A stretch of 64,000 nucleotides of DNA from Silicimonas sp963779765 (lineage in GTDB: Bacteria; Pseudomonadota; Alphaproteobacteria; Rhodobacterales; Rhodobacteraceae), in NCBI GenBank assembly GCA_963779765.1, contig CAVZZP010000004.1:310001-374000 (forward strand). Direction: 5' to 3'. A program made the position numbers and the translations under genes. The notes beneath the pieces were generated by a model, which saw nothing but the letters and a program-made list of their open reading frames with translations, was not told where the DNA came from and did not search any database. Positions 7,648 through 17,422 of the stretch are shown here, piece by piece. Within the stretch, counting starts at the first letter, position 1. Every line of letters starts with the position of its first letter.

Positions 7648-8445
7648 CTACCCGATCCGGCCCGTGATGTAGCTTTCCGTCCGCGCGTCGCGGGGGTTCT
7701 GGAAGATGGTGTCGGTGTCGTCGTATTCGACGAGGTGTCCGAGGTGGAAGAAGGCCGTCCTCTGGCTGACGCGCGCCGCCTGCTGCATCGAGTGCGTGAC
7801 GATCACGACCGAGAAGTTCTGGCGCAATTCGTCGATCAGCTCCTCGACCTGCGCCGTGGCGATCGGGTCGAGCGCGGAACACGGCTCGTCCATCAATAGG
7901 ACCTCGGGCGCCGTGGCGACCGCGCGCGCGATGCAGAGCCGCTGCTGCTGACCGCCCGACAGACCTGTTCCCGGCTCGGCCAGACGATCCTTAGCTTCGT
8001 TCCATAAGGCCGCGCGACGCAACGAATTTTCCACGATCTCATCCAGTTCGGCCTTGTTGCGGGCAAGGCCGTGGATGCGGGGTCCGTAGGCCACGTTGTC
8101 ATAGATCGACTTCGGGAAAGGGTTCGGCTTCTGGAACACCATGCCGACCTTTGCGCGCAACTGCACGGGATCGACCGAGGGCGCATAGATATCCTCGCCG
8201 TCGAGCGTGATCTTGCCCGCCACCCGCGCCGTCGGGATCGTGTCGTTCATCCGGTTGAGGCAGCGCAGGAACGTCGACTTCCCGCAGCCCGACGGGCCGA
8301 TGAAGGCCGTCACCGTGCGCTCCTCGATGTCGACCGAGACGTCCTTGAGCGCATGGGTTTCGCCGTAGAAGACGTCGACGCCCTCGGCCGCGATCTTGAT
8401 CTCGTTCATGGTCGTCTTCCGGTCCATCAGTCGCATGTCGTTCAT
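7648..8445 (-). CDS. pstB: Phosphate ABC transporter ATP-binding protein
   Basis: 265 aa from ATG 8445, which has a GGAG site 7 bases upstream overlapping the pstA stop. Walker A is GPSGCGKST (about 50-58), the Q-loop is VFQKPNPFPKSIYDN, the signature LSGGQQQR, Walker B VLLMDEP and the switch His in VTHSM. The PNPFP stretch is characteristic of PstB. It energises PstCA for high-affinity phosphate import. Confidence 0.96.
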   Translation of the reverse strand: MNDMRLMDRKTTMNEIKIAAEGVDVFYGETHALKDVSVDIEERTVTAFIGPSGCGKSTFLRCLNRMNDTIPTARVAGKITLDGEDIYAPSVDPVQLRAKVGMVFQKPNPFPKSIYDNVAYGPRIHGLARNKAELDEIVENSLRRAALWNEAKDRLAEPGTGLSGGQQQRLCIARAVATAPEVLLMDEPCSALDPIATAQVEELIDELRQNFSVVIVTHSMQQAARVSQRTAFFHLGHLVEYDDTDTIFQNPRDARTESYITGRIG

Positions 8446-8455
8446 GTTCGTTCTC

Positions 8456-9753
8456 CTACCAGCGGCGTTCGAAGCGTTGCCGCAGGAAGATGGCAATGGC
8501 GTTCATTGTTATCAGAAATCCCAGAAGCACGAGGATCGCCGCCGAGGTCCTGGACACGAATCCTCTTCGGGGCTGTCGGCCCAGATGAAGATCTGGGTGG
8601 GCAGCGCGGTCGCACTTTCGAACGGGCTCGATGCGGCCGACGTGATGAAGGCGTTCATCCCGATGAGAAGCAGCGGTGCCGTTTCCCCCAGCGCCTGCGC
8701 CAGTCCGATGATCGTACCGGTCAGGATGCCCGGCATCGCCAATGGCAGGACGTGATGGAAGACCACCTGTTGCCTCGAGGCCCCTACCCCGAGTGCCGCC
8801 TCGCGGATCGAAGGCGGGACGGCCTTCAGCGCCGCGCGCGTCGCGATGATGATCGTGGGCATCGTCATCAGTGCCAGCGTCAGGCCGCCCACGAAAGGCG
8901 CCGACCGCGGCATGCCGAACCATCCGATGAAGACGGCCAGAGCCAGAAGACCGAAGACCACCGACGGCACGGCGGCGAGGTTGTTGATGTTGACCTCGAT
9001 GAAGTCGCTCATCCGGTTCTTCGGTGCGAACTCCTCCAGATAGATCGCAGCGCCGATGCCGAGAGGAAACGAGATCAGGAAGCAGGTCAGAAGCGCCCAG
9101 AATGATCCGACGAGAGCGCCTTTCAGTCCCGCAAGCTCGGGAAAGCGACTGTCGGCATTGGTGAAGAGCGCGGTATTGAATGGAGCCGAAAGCGCGCCTA
9201 CTTCGTCAAGCTGATCGAAGATAGCGATCTCGGGGTCTTTCAGTCGCCGGTTCTGCTCGGGCGTCATCCGGTCGATAAGGCCCTTGTTGAGTTGGTCGTA
9301 AGGGTCGGACACAGGCACGGTGACCCTGACGGTCTGCCCGATGAGACCGGGGTTCTCCACGACCATGTCGCGCAACCTGAACTGCGCCCCGTCTGAAAGA
9401 ACGCCTTCCACCTGCTTCAATAGCGCCCGGTCAGTCAGGTCCAGTCCGGGGACCTGTGCAGCCAGCGACGCCGTCAGCACATCCTCGAACCCTCCGCGCG
9501 GAAGGCGCTCTTGCCGCACTTCTTCGGGATCTATGTATACCTCGAACGTCACATGCGTCTGCGTGAAGGCCTGATACCCGCTCGCGATCAGCGATCCCAA
9601 AAGGATGAAGAGCACGGCGAAGGCCAAAAGCACCGCTCCGATGCCCAGGCCGACCAGCACGCGTTGCTTCCGATGCCGGCGCCTGAGAGACGCCCTGACC
9701 AGAGACGTGGAGTTGCGCGGGCCGGGAAGAGCGTCAGAGGTTATCTCGGTCAT
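8456..9753 (-). CDS. pstA: Phosphate ABC transporter permease PstA (one apparent frameshift)
   Basis: About 432 aa if one missing base is restored near 8563, in a short C run. Before the break the frame reads to PTQIFIWADSPEE; after it the -1 frame gives GFVSRTSAAILVLLGFLI and the family C-terminus FLRQRFERRW. The N-terminus carries a membrane anchor and a long periplasmic insertion (about 60-210), then the permease core with EAALGVGASRQQVVFHHV as the EAA loop. The break hits the last membrane helix of an otherwise intact gene, so a sequencing error is more likely than inactivation. Confidence 0.9.
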
Positions 9754-9762
9754 GGGCCTGCC

Positions 9763-11139
9763 TCAGTCGTAGATTTCGCGGTACTTCCGGACGATCCGGA
9801 TCGCGAAGATGTTGATGACCAGGGTGACGAGGAACAGCATCATCCCAAGGGCGAATGCAGCCAGCGTCTTCGGGTTGTCGAACGAGGTATCGCCGATCAG
9901 CAGCGTCACGATCTGGACGGTCACGGTGGTCACGCTATCGAGAGGATTTATGGTCAGCCTTGCCATCAGTCCGGCGGCCATGACCACGATCATCGTCTCG
10001 CCGATGGCGCGGCTGATGGCGAGGAGGATTCCGCCGACGATGCCGGGGATCGCTGCCGGAAAGAGGACGTTCAACATCGTCTCGGCACGCGTCGCTCCCA
10101 AGGCCAGGGCGCCATCTCTGAGCGAGCCCGGCACCGCCGACAGGGCGTCGTCCGCAAAGGACGAAATGAAAGGGATCAGCATGATGCCCATGACGCTCCC
10201 CGCGGCCAGGGCGGTATTCGGCGAGACGGGTATCCCCAGCGACATGCCGAGGCTGCGGATGGCGGGTGCCACGACGAGGATCGCGAAGAAGCCGTAGACG
10301 ACGGTCGGGACACCCGCGAGGATCTCGAGAACCGGCTTGGCCACGGCCCGCACCCTGCGCGGTGCGAATTCGTTGAGGTAGATTGCCGTCAGCAGCCCGA
10401 CGGGGATCGCAAAGACGAGAGCCACGAAGGTGATGACGAGCGTGCCGAGGAAGACCGGCACCCAGCCAAAGGCACCCGACGCGGCGATCTGGTCTTCGCG
10501 GATGGGAATTTGCGGTTCCCAGTTCAGGCCGAAAAGGAACTCGGTCAGCGGCACCATCGACAGGAACTTGGCGGTCTCGAACATGAGCGCCGCGATGATT
10601 CCGACGGTGGTGAAGACGGCGACCGAGGAGCAGAAGATCATCAGTCCCGACACGATCCGCTCGACGCCCTGGCGTGCCCGAAAATCGGCGCGCACGCGCG
10701 ACCGGGCGAAGATCATGATCGCCAGCGACAGCATCGCGCACACGCCGACCATCAGCCAGCCCGACATCTGCCTGAGTGCCCCCAGACGCTCGGCAGCGGC
10801 GAGCTTCCACTCTTCCGGCGTGCCGAACACCCGCCCGCTTTGGATCGACTTGATCTCGGCCAGCACCAGTTGGCGCGCCCCGGTGTCCGTCTCGCTGAGA
10901 ACCCCGTCCGGAAGGCCGGCCATCGTCATCCGGTCGAGGAGCGGCGCCTGGAGCAGAAGCCACAGCAGTATGACGGTCAGAACGGGAACGAGGATGGAGA
11001 GAAGCGAGAAGTATCCATGATAGTTCGTCAGCGAATGCAGTTGCGCGCCATCCGCGCGAATGGCGGCGGCACCCTGTCGATTGAGGACGTAGCCCAGCAC
11101 GCAGGCGACGAAGAGAACGAGGAAGGCGAGCGTGGTCAT
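9763..11139 (-). CDS. pstC: Phosphate ABC transporter permease PstC
   Basis: 458 aa from ATG 11139. Longer than enterobacterial PstC because of an extra N-terminal region with two or three membrane segments and a soluble stretch (about 1-170), as in other alphaproteobacteria. The permease core follows, with DGALALGATRAETMLNVLFP as the EAA loop that contacts PstB. Paired with pstA 9 bases downstream. A hairpin separates it from pstS. Confidence 0.93.
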   Translation of the reverse strand: MTTLAFLVLFVACVLGYVLNRQGAAAIRADGAQLHSLTNYHGYFSLLSILVPVLTVILLWLLLQAPLLDRMTMAGLPDGVLSETDTGARQLVLAEIKSIQSGRVFGTPEEWKLAAAERLGALRQMSGWLMVGVCAMLSLAIMIFARSRVRADFRARQGVERIVSGLMIFCSSVAVFTTVGIIAALMFETAKFLSMVPLTEFLFGLNWEPQIPIREDQIAASGAFGWVPVFLGTLVITFVALVFAIPVGLLTAIYLNEFAPRRVRAVAKPVLEILAGVPTVVYGFFAILVVAPAIRSLGMSLGIPVSPNTALAAGSVMGIMLIPFISSFADDALSAVPGSLRDGALALGATRAETMLNVLFPAAIPGIVGGILLAISRAIGETMIVVMAAGLMARLTINPLDSVTTVTVQIVTLLIGDTSFDNPKTLAAFALGMMLFLVTLVINIFAIRIVRKYREIYD

Positions 11140-11161
11140 GGACTGGTGTCCTGAAAGAGGA

Positions 11162-11184
11162 CTCCGGGCCGCCACGGCCCGGAG
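11162..11184 (-). terminator. Stem-loop between pstS and pstC
   Basis: Perfect 9-bp stem, CTCCGGGCC/GGCCCGGAG, with a 5-base loop and no T-tract. It probably protects the pstS mRNA 3' end or partly terminates, so that binding protein is made in excess over the permeases. Confidence 0.55.
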
Positions 11185-11209
11185 CGATATGCATCTCGGC
11201 TGACGCGGA

Positions 11210-12250
11210 TCAGGATTCCGGCGCCATCATGGACTGGGCGCCCACGACCGCGTCCTGAAGCTCGATGAGACGATCTTCGGCCAGTGGGACGAGACCGCGC
11301 TCGGACAGGTAGCCGCCCGCTTCAAGCGCATCGTCCGACATGTATTCTTCGATGAACTCGTTCAGGTTCGGGATCACACCCCGATGTGCGTTCTTCACGT
11401 AGAAGTACAGCGGACGCGACACCGGGTAGGACTTGTCGGCGATGGTGTCGGTCGTGGGCTCGACGCCTTCGATCTTCACGCCCTTCAGTTGATCGAGGTT
11501 CTCGTAAAGGAACGAGTAACCGAAGATGCCGAAGGCGTTGGGATCGGCCTCGAGCCGCTGAACGATCAGGTTGTCGTTCTCGCCGGCCTCGACGAACGGA
11601 CCGTCGGTGCGCATGCGCGAGCAGTTTTCCTCGACCCAGTCGCCGTCGAAACCGCCGTCCTTCACGTAGGCAAGCTCCTCGCAGCCGGCCCACATGGCAA
11701 GCTCGACCCAGGCGTCACGGGTGCCGGACGTCGGCGGCGGACCGTAGGCGAGGATCTCGACCGCGGGAAGGTCGGGATTGATCTCGTTCCAGGTCGTGTA
11801 GGGATTATCGACCCATTCGCCGTTGACCGGGACCTGGGCTGCCAGTGCCAGGTAGATGTCTCCGAGCGTCAGGTTCCAGTCGGCCTCGTTGGCGCGGGAC
11901 ACGGCCATCGAAAGGCCGTCGAAGCCGATCAGGGCCTCCGAGACGTCGGTGACGCCGTTGGACTGGCAAAGCTCGTACTCGGACGCCTTCATCGCGCGCG
12001 ATGCGCCGGTGATGTCCGGGTGCTGCTCGCCGATTCCGGCGCAAAAGATTTGCATGCCGCCACCGGTTCCCGTCGATTCGACGATCGGCGACGGCGAGCC
12101 CGTGTTGTTCGAGAATTGCTCGGCAACAGCCTGCGTGTAGGGGAAGACGGTCGACGAACCGACGATGCGGATTTCGTCGCGTGCCACGGCGACGGTCGCG
12201 GAGGCGGCGAGGATCGCCAGGGTCGAGACGGTCAGCTTCGCGTTCAGCAT
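11210..12250 (-). CDS. pstS: Phosphate-binding periplasmic protein PstS
   Basis: 346 aa. Sec signal peptide about 1-23, ending AVA before RDEIRIVGSSTVFPY. Phosphate-contact motifs are VGSSTVFPY, ESTGTGGGMQIFC and GPPPTSGTRDAW. Four or more Cys residues in the mature protein could form disulfides (the region around AMWAGCEEL and ENCSRM). It delivers phosphate to PstCAB. PHO boxes lie 80-110 bases upstream, so this gene probably heads the phosphate-induced transcript. Confidence 0.95.
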   Translation of the reverse strand: MLNAKLTVSTLAILAASATVAVARDEIRIVGSSTVFPYTQAVAEQFSNNTGSPSPIVESTGTGGGMQIFCAGIGEQHPDITGASRAMKASEYELCQSNGVTDVSEALIGFDGLSMAVSRANEADWNLTLGDIYLALAAQVPVNGEWVDNPYTTWNEINPDLPAVEILAYGPPPTSGTRDAWVELAMWAGCEELAYVKDGGFDGDWVEENCSRMRTDGPFVEAGENDNLIVQRLEADPNAFGIFGYSFLYENLDQLKGVKIEGVEPTTDTIADKSYPVSRPLYFYVKNAHRGVIPNLNEFIEEYMSDDALEAGGYLSERGLVPLAEDRLIELQDAVVGAQSMMAPES

Positions 12251-12330
12251 GGGACAGTACTCCTGAATGTCACGGGACCGCCCTTCGCGATCCTTGCTGC
12301 CGGTTCCTAGGGGTCCGTGCCCAAGCTTTT

Positions 12331-12359
12331 GTGACAGAAGCGTAACGGTTATATGACGC
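12331..12359 (-). promoter_or_regulatory. Tandem PHO box upstream of pstS
   Basis: On the minus strand three 7-bp units recur every 11 bp: GCGTCAT, CCGTTAC and CTGTCAC (starting at 12359, 12348 and 12337). This matches the PhoB-binding arrangement of CTGTCAT-like repeats with 4-bp AT-rich spacers. The site is 81-109 bases upstream of the pstS start, where it can activate transcription. Confidence 0.7.
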
Positions 12360-12439
12360 TCGGGAGGGCAAGCTTTAACAAGAGGTTACACAGGCTGTCT
12401 CCGACCGGAAAAGAGCGTCTTCCGTGCAGATCCCCTGAA

Positions 12440-13471
12440 TCAGCCGACCGGACCCGCAGGCAGAACCGCCGAGAATCGGCTCCCCTGCCCCGGCGTGCTC
12501 TCGATGACGAGCCGGCCGCGATGCCGGTTGACGATGTGCTTCACGATGGCCAGCCCCAGGCCCGTCCCGCCCCTCTCGCGTGAGCGGTGGCCGTCGATTC
12601 GGTAGAATCGCTCGGTCAGCCTTGGAATGTGCTGCGAATCGATGCCGGGTCCGGTGTCCGTCACCGAAAGCACCACAGCCGGCCCCCGGAGACGCGGATT
12701 GTCGTCTTCGCGCACCAGCGACAAAATGACCGAGGCGCCGCGTCCGGAATACTTGATCGCATTCTCCAAGAGGTTCGTCGCTACCTGCGAAAGCTGGTCT
12801 GCGTCGCCTGCGATCTCGGCCGGCGCGTCCAGCCCCTCCCGCACCAGCGTCACGCCGCTGTCGGCTGCAAGCGCGTCGAGCGTCACCGCCGTCGCCCGCG
12901 CGAGTGCCGCTAGGTCAACCCGGCCTGTCGGACGGAGACGCTCGTCCGCCTCGACGCGACTGAGCGACAGGAGATCCGAGACCAGTCTGTTCATCCGTCG
13001 CGCCTCGCGCTCCATGACGTCGAGAAATCGCGCCCGGGCAGCCGCATCGTCCTTGGCCGCTCCCCGCAGGGTCTCGATGAAACCGATCAGCGCGGTCAGC
13101 GGCGTCTTCAGCTCGTGGCTTACGTTCGCCACGAAATCGCGGCGCATCTGCCCCGCTTCTTCCATCGCGGTCCGGTCCTCGAAGGTGACCAGAACGCCCG
13201 CCTCCCCGGGCACCGGCCTGCACCTCGCTTGCCACGTCGTCTCGCGCCGCGCCTCTGTCGTCAGGTAGCGACAGTCGGTCGGTTCGCGGGCCTCCAGCGA
13301 CCGCTCCACCGCGTCGAGAAGACCCGGTTGCCGCAGGACGGTGATGTAGTGGCGATCGACCAGAGCCGCCCCGAACAGCGACCGCGCGCCCCCGTTCGCG
13401 GCCGTCACGCGCCCGTCTCCGGCGACCAGAAGCGCCGGCACCGCGATGGCCTCGATGATCCCTGCGCTCAT
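12440..13471 (-). CDS. phoR: Phosphate regulon sensor histidine kinase PhoR
   Basis: 343 aa. PAS-like N-terminal region (about 5-100), then HisKA with phospho-acceptor H119 in DFVANVSHELKTPL, and HATPase_c with N box NLLENAIKYS, G1 DTGPGID and G2 GGTGLGLAIVKHI. No convincing transmembrane segment, unlike E. coli PhoR; this cytosolic form seems common in Rhodobacterales, and sensing would rest on contact with PstB/PhoU. Start ATG 13471 has AAAGGA 8 bases upstream. It is first in the Pho gene order, with the PHO-boxed pstS promoter between it and pstS. Confidence 0.92.
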   Translation of the reverse strand: MSAGIIEAIAVPALLVAGDGRVTAANGGARSLFGAALVDRHYITVLRQPGLLDAVERSLEAREPTDCRYLTTEARRETTWQARCRPVPGEAGVLVTFEDRTAMEEAGQMRRDFVANVSHELKTPLTALIGFIETLRGAAKDDAAARARFLDVMEREARRMNRLVSDLLSLSRVEADERLRPTGRVDLAALARATAVTLDALAADSGVTLVREGLDAPAEIAGDADQLSQVATNLLENAIKYSGRGASVILSLVREDDNPRLRGPAVVLSVTDTGPGIDSQHIPRLTERFYRIDGHRSRERGGTGLGLAIVKHIVNRHRGRLVIESTPGQGSRFSAVLPAGPVG

Positions 13472-13649
13472 CGCGTCGTCCTTTCGTCCTGCATGGCTTA
13501 CCCGCCTCGGACGTATCGCGGAAGTGCCCTCCGGATGATACGGACTGATAGAGGTTGTTCACCTTTAGGTTGCGCTGTCCGTTGAGATCCCTCTAGATTA
13601 TTCCAAAAACAAACAATTCAACCTTGGGACAGATTGGGAAAGGCACTTG

Positions 13650-14033
13650 ATGGGAAGAGTTTGCTCTTTGAGCTGGATGAACAATCTGGCGGCACTCGAC
13701 GCGCAGCGCATGATACGCGTTGTCGCGGTTGCCGTCGGTGAACCCGTTGAATGGTCGCATGCCGGGGACGCCCTGCCCGAAGAGGGGGTGGCCTTCGTGT
13801 CGATCGAGGAGGTGACCGAAAGGCTCATCGTTCTCCACGCGCCGACCGTCGTATTCTCGCCCGTCGTCGCGCGCCGCTTCGACTGCATCGACCTGGCCAC
13901 ACGCCTCAGCCAGATCGGCTACCTGGGCCCCTACCGCGCGATCGCGAAGGACCTGCCGCGGCCCGAACTGATCGAACGCGAGGTGCGCCAGGCCTTTCCC
14001 AACATCGACTTCGCCATCGTGCTGGATGACTAG
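13650..14033 (+). CDS. Conserved hypothetical protein
   Basis: 127 aa from ATG 13650, with AAAGG 6 bases upstream. It appears to match a short uncharacterised Rhodobacteraceae family that I recall only by pattern: IVLHAPTVVFSPVVARRFDC in the middle and RPELIEREVRQAFPNIDFAIV at the end. No signal peptide, membrane segment or catalytic motif. Divergent from phoR across a 178-base AT-richer region; convergent and overlapping by 4 bases with the next gene. Function unknown. A role in Pho signalling is only a neighbourhood guess. Confidence 0.7.
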   Translation: MGRVCSLSWMNNLAALDAQRMIRVVAVAVGEPVEWSHAGDALPEEGVAFVSIEEVTERLIVLHAPTVVFSPVVARRFDCIDLATRLSQIGYLGPYRAIAKDLPRPELIEREVRQAFPNIDFAIVLDD

Positions 14034-15197
14034 CTGACGCCGTCCAGCGCCGCGTCGAAGGCCTGAAGGAGCGCCGTCTCGGGCTCGCAACCGACCGACA
14101 CGCGGAAGAACCCCTCGCTGATGCCAAGGGCCGCCCGGCCCTCTGGCGTCAGCGCCCGGTGCGACGACGATGCGGGATGGCTGAGCGTCGTCCCCACGTC
14201 CCCAAGCGTCGGCGCGAACGCGACCTCGCCCAAGGCCTGCACGAAGCGGTTCGCCGCCTCGCGGCCTCCGTCGAGTTCGAAGCTGACCATGTTTCCCGGC
14301 CGCCCGTTCAGAAGCCCGGCGACCCGGTTGTGGTCCGGATGGTCCCGCCGCCCCGGATAAAGCACCCGCCGCACGCCGGACGCCTCGGCCAGCCGGTCGG
14401 CCAGCGCCGCCGCCGTCGCCTCGGCGCGCGCGAAGCGCATGTCGAAGGTATAAAGCCCCCGCTCGGCCAGCCAGCAATCGAAAGGGCGACGGCGTCAGGC
14501 CAAGCGTCACCGCGAAGACCCGCATCCGCTGCGTCAGCTCGGGCGTGCGTCCGACGACATAGCCGAGCGTCGCATCCGAATGCCCGGCAAGCAGCTTCGT
14601 GACCGAGTGGATCACGATATCCGCGCCCAGATCGAACGGCTTCACGGCGGCGGGCGTGGTGAAGGTGTTGTCGACGGCGACGAGGATACCGCGCGCCTTC
14701 GCCATTGCGATGATCGCGTGCAGGTCGGCGACCCGAAGCGTCGGGTTCGACACCACCTCGACCAGGATCATCTTCGTCTCGGGCCGGATCGCCGCCTCGA
14801 AGGCCGCCGCGTCGGTCGGATCGGCAAGCGAGGTCGCGATGCCGAGGCGCGGCAGATCCTCTTTCATCATCCGAAGCGACCGCCCGTAAAGCTGGTCGGC
14901 GCCAAGCGCGTGGTCGCCAGCCTTGAGCAGGCCGAAGAGCGCCGCCCCCACGGCCGCCATGCCGGAGCCGGTGACGATGCCGCCGTCCGCCCCCTCCATC
15001 CGGTCGATCAGCCCCGCCAGCACCTCGGCGTTCGGATGGCCCTCGCGGGCATAGGTGAACCCCTTCGCGCCGCCTTCGTACTGCGCGTCCAGTTCGTCGG
15101 GGTCGGCGCTGGCATAGACCACGGACGGCTGGATCGGCGTCACGACAGGACGGCTGACCGACGACGGCCAGCCCGCACGCAACAGGCGATCGGTCAA
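14030..15197 (-). CDS. Cys/Met-metabolism PLP-dependent enzyme (one apparent frameshift)
   Basis: About 388 aa after removing one extra base near 14482 (CCCTTTCG should be CCCTTCG). Trans-sulfuration family: PLP-binding lysine K201 in HSVTKLLAGHSD, the ring-contacting Asp in VDNTF, GSGMAAV for phosphate, and a C-terminal FFRVSVGCE. Candidates are cystathionine beta-lyase, O-succinylhomoserine sulfhydrylase or methionine gamma-lyase; the sequence alone does not decide. Start is TTG at 15197, overlapping the stop of the upstream gene by 4 bases, which suggests coupled translation. Confidence 0.85.
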
Positions 15198-15736
15198 AGC
15201 TCGGACTCCGTGATCTCGCGCAGACCCTCGCGGTACTGTGCGATCCGCTTCTGGTAATGCTCGGCGGCGAAACGAGCGCCCTTCAGATGGGCCTCGGTCA
15301 CCTCACCCTTAACGCGGCCGGGGATCCCCAGGACGAAGCTGTTGTCGGGGATGTCCTTGCCTTCCGTCACGATGGCCCCTGCCCCGATCAGGCAGTTCTT
15401 CCCGATCCGCGCGCCGTTCAGGATCGTGGCGCCCATGCCGATCAGGCTGCCGTCGCCGATGATACAGCCATGCAGCATGACCTTGTGGCCCACGGTCACG
15501 TTGCGGCCAAGCGTGCAGGGAAAGCCCATGTCGGTGTGGATGACGACATTCTCCTGAACGTTCGTGCCCTGCCCCAGCGTGATCGGCTCGTTGTCGCCGC
15601 GAAGCGTAGACCCGAACCAGACCGAGCAGCCGGAATTCAGGATGACCGTCCCGATCACGTTGGCGTCGGGCGCGATCCACCAGTTGCCGTCGTCGGGCAC
15701 CACCGGACGGCGGTCGCCGAGTGCGTAGAGCGTCAT
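15194..15736 (-). CDS. Gamma-carbonic anhydrase family hexapeptide protein
   Basis: 180 aa. Left-handed beta-helix of hexapeptide repeats (GTVILNSGCSVWFGSTLRGD onward), with metal-ligand histidines in the HTDMG and GHKVMLHGC segments. Resembles the YrdA/PaaY type. A metal-dependent CO2 hydratase or thioesterase-like role is possible; the family is often annotated without proven activity. It overlaps gmk by 4 bases (ATGA) and the next PLP gene by 4. Confidence 0.88.
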   Translation of the reverse strand: MTLYALGDRRPVVPDDGNWWIAPDANVIGTVILNSGCSVWFGSTLRGDNEPITLGQGTNVQENVVIHTDMGFPCTLGRNVTVGHKVMLHGCIIGDGSLIGMGATILNGARIGKNCLIGAGAIVTEGKDIPDNSFVLGIPGRVKGEVTEAHLKGARFAAEHYQKRIAQYREGLREITESEL

Positions 15737-16371
15737 GCGCCCTCCTCGAATTCGGTTTGAAGGGTGCGGACGTGATCGACCAGCCAGGGCTGCTGGCTGG
15801 CGCGAAGTCTCTCGGCGGTGACGATGGTGCGCAGCTTCTCTTCGGTCCGGTCGAGGTCGTCGTTGACGAGGACGTAGGAATAGCCGTCCCAGTGACTGAT
15901 CTCGTCCCACGACCTCTGCATCCGCCGGGCGATCACCTCGGGGCCGTCCTGCCCCCGGCTCTCCAGCCGCGCGCGAAGCTCGGGGATCGACGGCGGAAGC
16001 AGGAAGATCGACAGGACGTGGCTGGCCAGCGCGCTTTTCTGGATCTGCTGCGCGCCCTGCCAGTCGATATCGAACAGGACATCGGCCCCGTCCTCGATGG
16101 CCTCGCGCACCGGCGCGGCGGGCGAGCCGTAGAAGTTGCCGAACACATGGGCGTGCTCCAGCATCTCCTTGTCCTTGACCATGCGCTTGAAGCGCGCGTC
16201 GTCGACGAAGTGATAATCCGTCCCGTCCACCTCGCCCTCGCGCGCCGGGCGCGTCGTGGCGCTGACCGAGAACCGGATCCCCGGATCCCAGTCCCGCAGC
16301 CGCCGCGCCAGCGTCGACTTGCCCGCCCCCGAGGGCGACGACAGGATGATGAGAAGACCTCGGCGTTTCAT
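15733..16371 (-). CDS. gmk: Guanylate kinase
   Basis: 212 aa. Phosphorylates GMP to GDP with ATP. P-loop SSPSGAGKST at 11-20, GMP-binding TTRPAREGEVDGTDYHF, and the DIDWQGAQQI motif. Normal length. Its ATG overlaps the yicC stop (ATGA), the usual yicC-gmk pair. Confidence 0.96.
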   Translation of the reverse strand: MKRRGLLIILSSPSGAGKSTLARRLRDWDPGIRFSVSATTRPAREGEVDGTDYHFVDDARFKRMVKDKEMLEHAHVFGNFYGSPAAPVREAIEDGADVLFDIDWQGAQQIQKSALASHVLSIFLLPPSIPELRARLESRGQDGPEVIARRMQRSWDEISHWDGYSYVLVNDDLDRTEEKLRTIVTAERLRASQQPWLVDHVRTLQTEFEEGA

Positions 16372-17260
16372 TCGATGTTCTGAACCTGCTCGCGCATCTG
16401 GTCGATCACCGCCTTCAGGTCAAGCCCGACGGACGTCAGGCGGCGTCGACTGGCTTTTCGAGCAAAGCGTGTTGGCCTCGCGGTTGAACTCCTGCATCAG
16501 GAAGTCGAACTTCCGGCCCACGGGACCGGCCTCGGCCAGAAGCGCGCGTGCCGCCGCGACATGGGCGGCAAGGCGGTCCAGCTCCTCGGTCACGTCGGTC
16601 TTCAGCGCGATCAGCGCCATCTCCTGCATCATGCGCGCTTCGTCGGGCACCTCGGTCTGCTCCAGAAGCCGCGCCAGAGCCTTCTCCAACCCCGAGCGCA
16701 GCAGCGCCTCGCGTTCGCCCGCCGTCTCGCGCGCATCGGCCGCCAGAGCCTCCACGCGGTCGACCTGGGCGGACAAGCACCTCCCCGGTCGCGCGGCCCT
16801 CACGCGCCCGGTCGGCCTCGAAGGCGTCGAGGCAGTGAGCGACGCTCGCCACCAGCACCGTCTTCAGGGCCTCGATGTCGTCCTCCGCCTCGCCCTCCGA
16901 CGTCTCGACGACGCCGCGCAACTGCGCGATGTCGGCGGCTGACACCGGGGCGAGTTCGACGCCGATCCTCTCGGCCGCCTGGCGCACGTCGGCCAGCATC
17001 CCAAGCGCCGAGGCCAGCCCCTCGGGGCTCAGCCGGGTCCGCGCCACCGTCTCCTCGCGCGCCAGCCGCAGGTTCACCGTGACGTTGCCACGCGCCAGCC
17101 GGGCCTGAAGCAACTTGCGGATCTCGGGCTCCAGTCCGTCGACCCAATCGGGCACCCGGATCCGCAGCTCCAGCCCACGTCCGTTCACCGATCGGATGTC
17201 CGCAGTCCAGGTCCAGCCACGCTCGCGGCCGCGCACCGAGGCGAAGCCCGTCATCGACAT
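16368..17260 (-). CDS. yicC: YicC family endoribonuclease (two apparent frameshifts)
   Basis: About 297 aa once two extra bases are removed, near 16777 (GTGCTTGTCC) and near 16441 (CCGCCTGACG). The repaired protein begins MSMTGFASVRGRERGW and continues through IRSVNGRGLELRIRVPD. It ends with FDFLMQEFNREANTLCSKS, then LTSVGLDLKAVIDQMREQV, all family landmarks. YicC proteins cleave RNA and affect stress-linked sRNA turnover. ATG 17260 has AGGAG 6 bases upstream. Both breaks lie in conserved sequence and look like sequencing errors. Confidence 0.88.
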
Positions 17261-17422
17261 GAGGCTCCTGCCTTGCGGCCCTGTCGTCTTGCCCATGTCG
17301 TTAACCTTCCATTCAGAATTCAGCAGCCTTTGCGGCGCGTTTGTGGCAGAATTTGGATGGTGGTGAAAGAGAGGCGACGGCGACCCCGCAAGGGGACGGG
17401 CCGCTGCGGTGGAGGAACGACG

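Noticed and set aside
9511..11154. A 547-codon open frame opposite pstA/pstC
   Set aside because: Antisense shadow; rich in Asp, Arg, Gly and His with no recognisable fold, while pstC on the other strand is complete.
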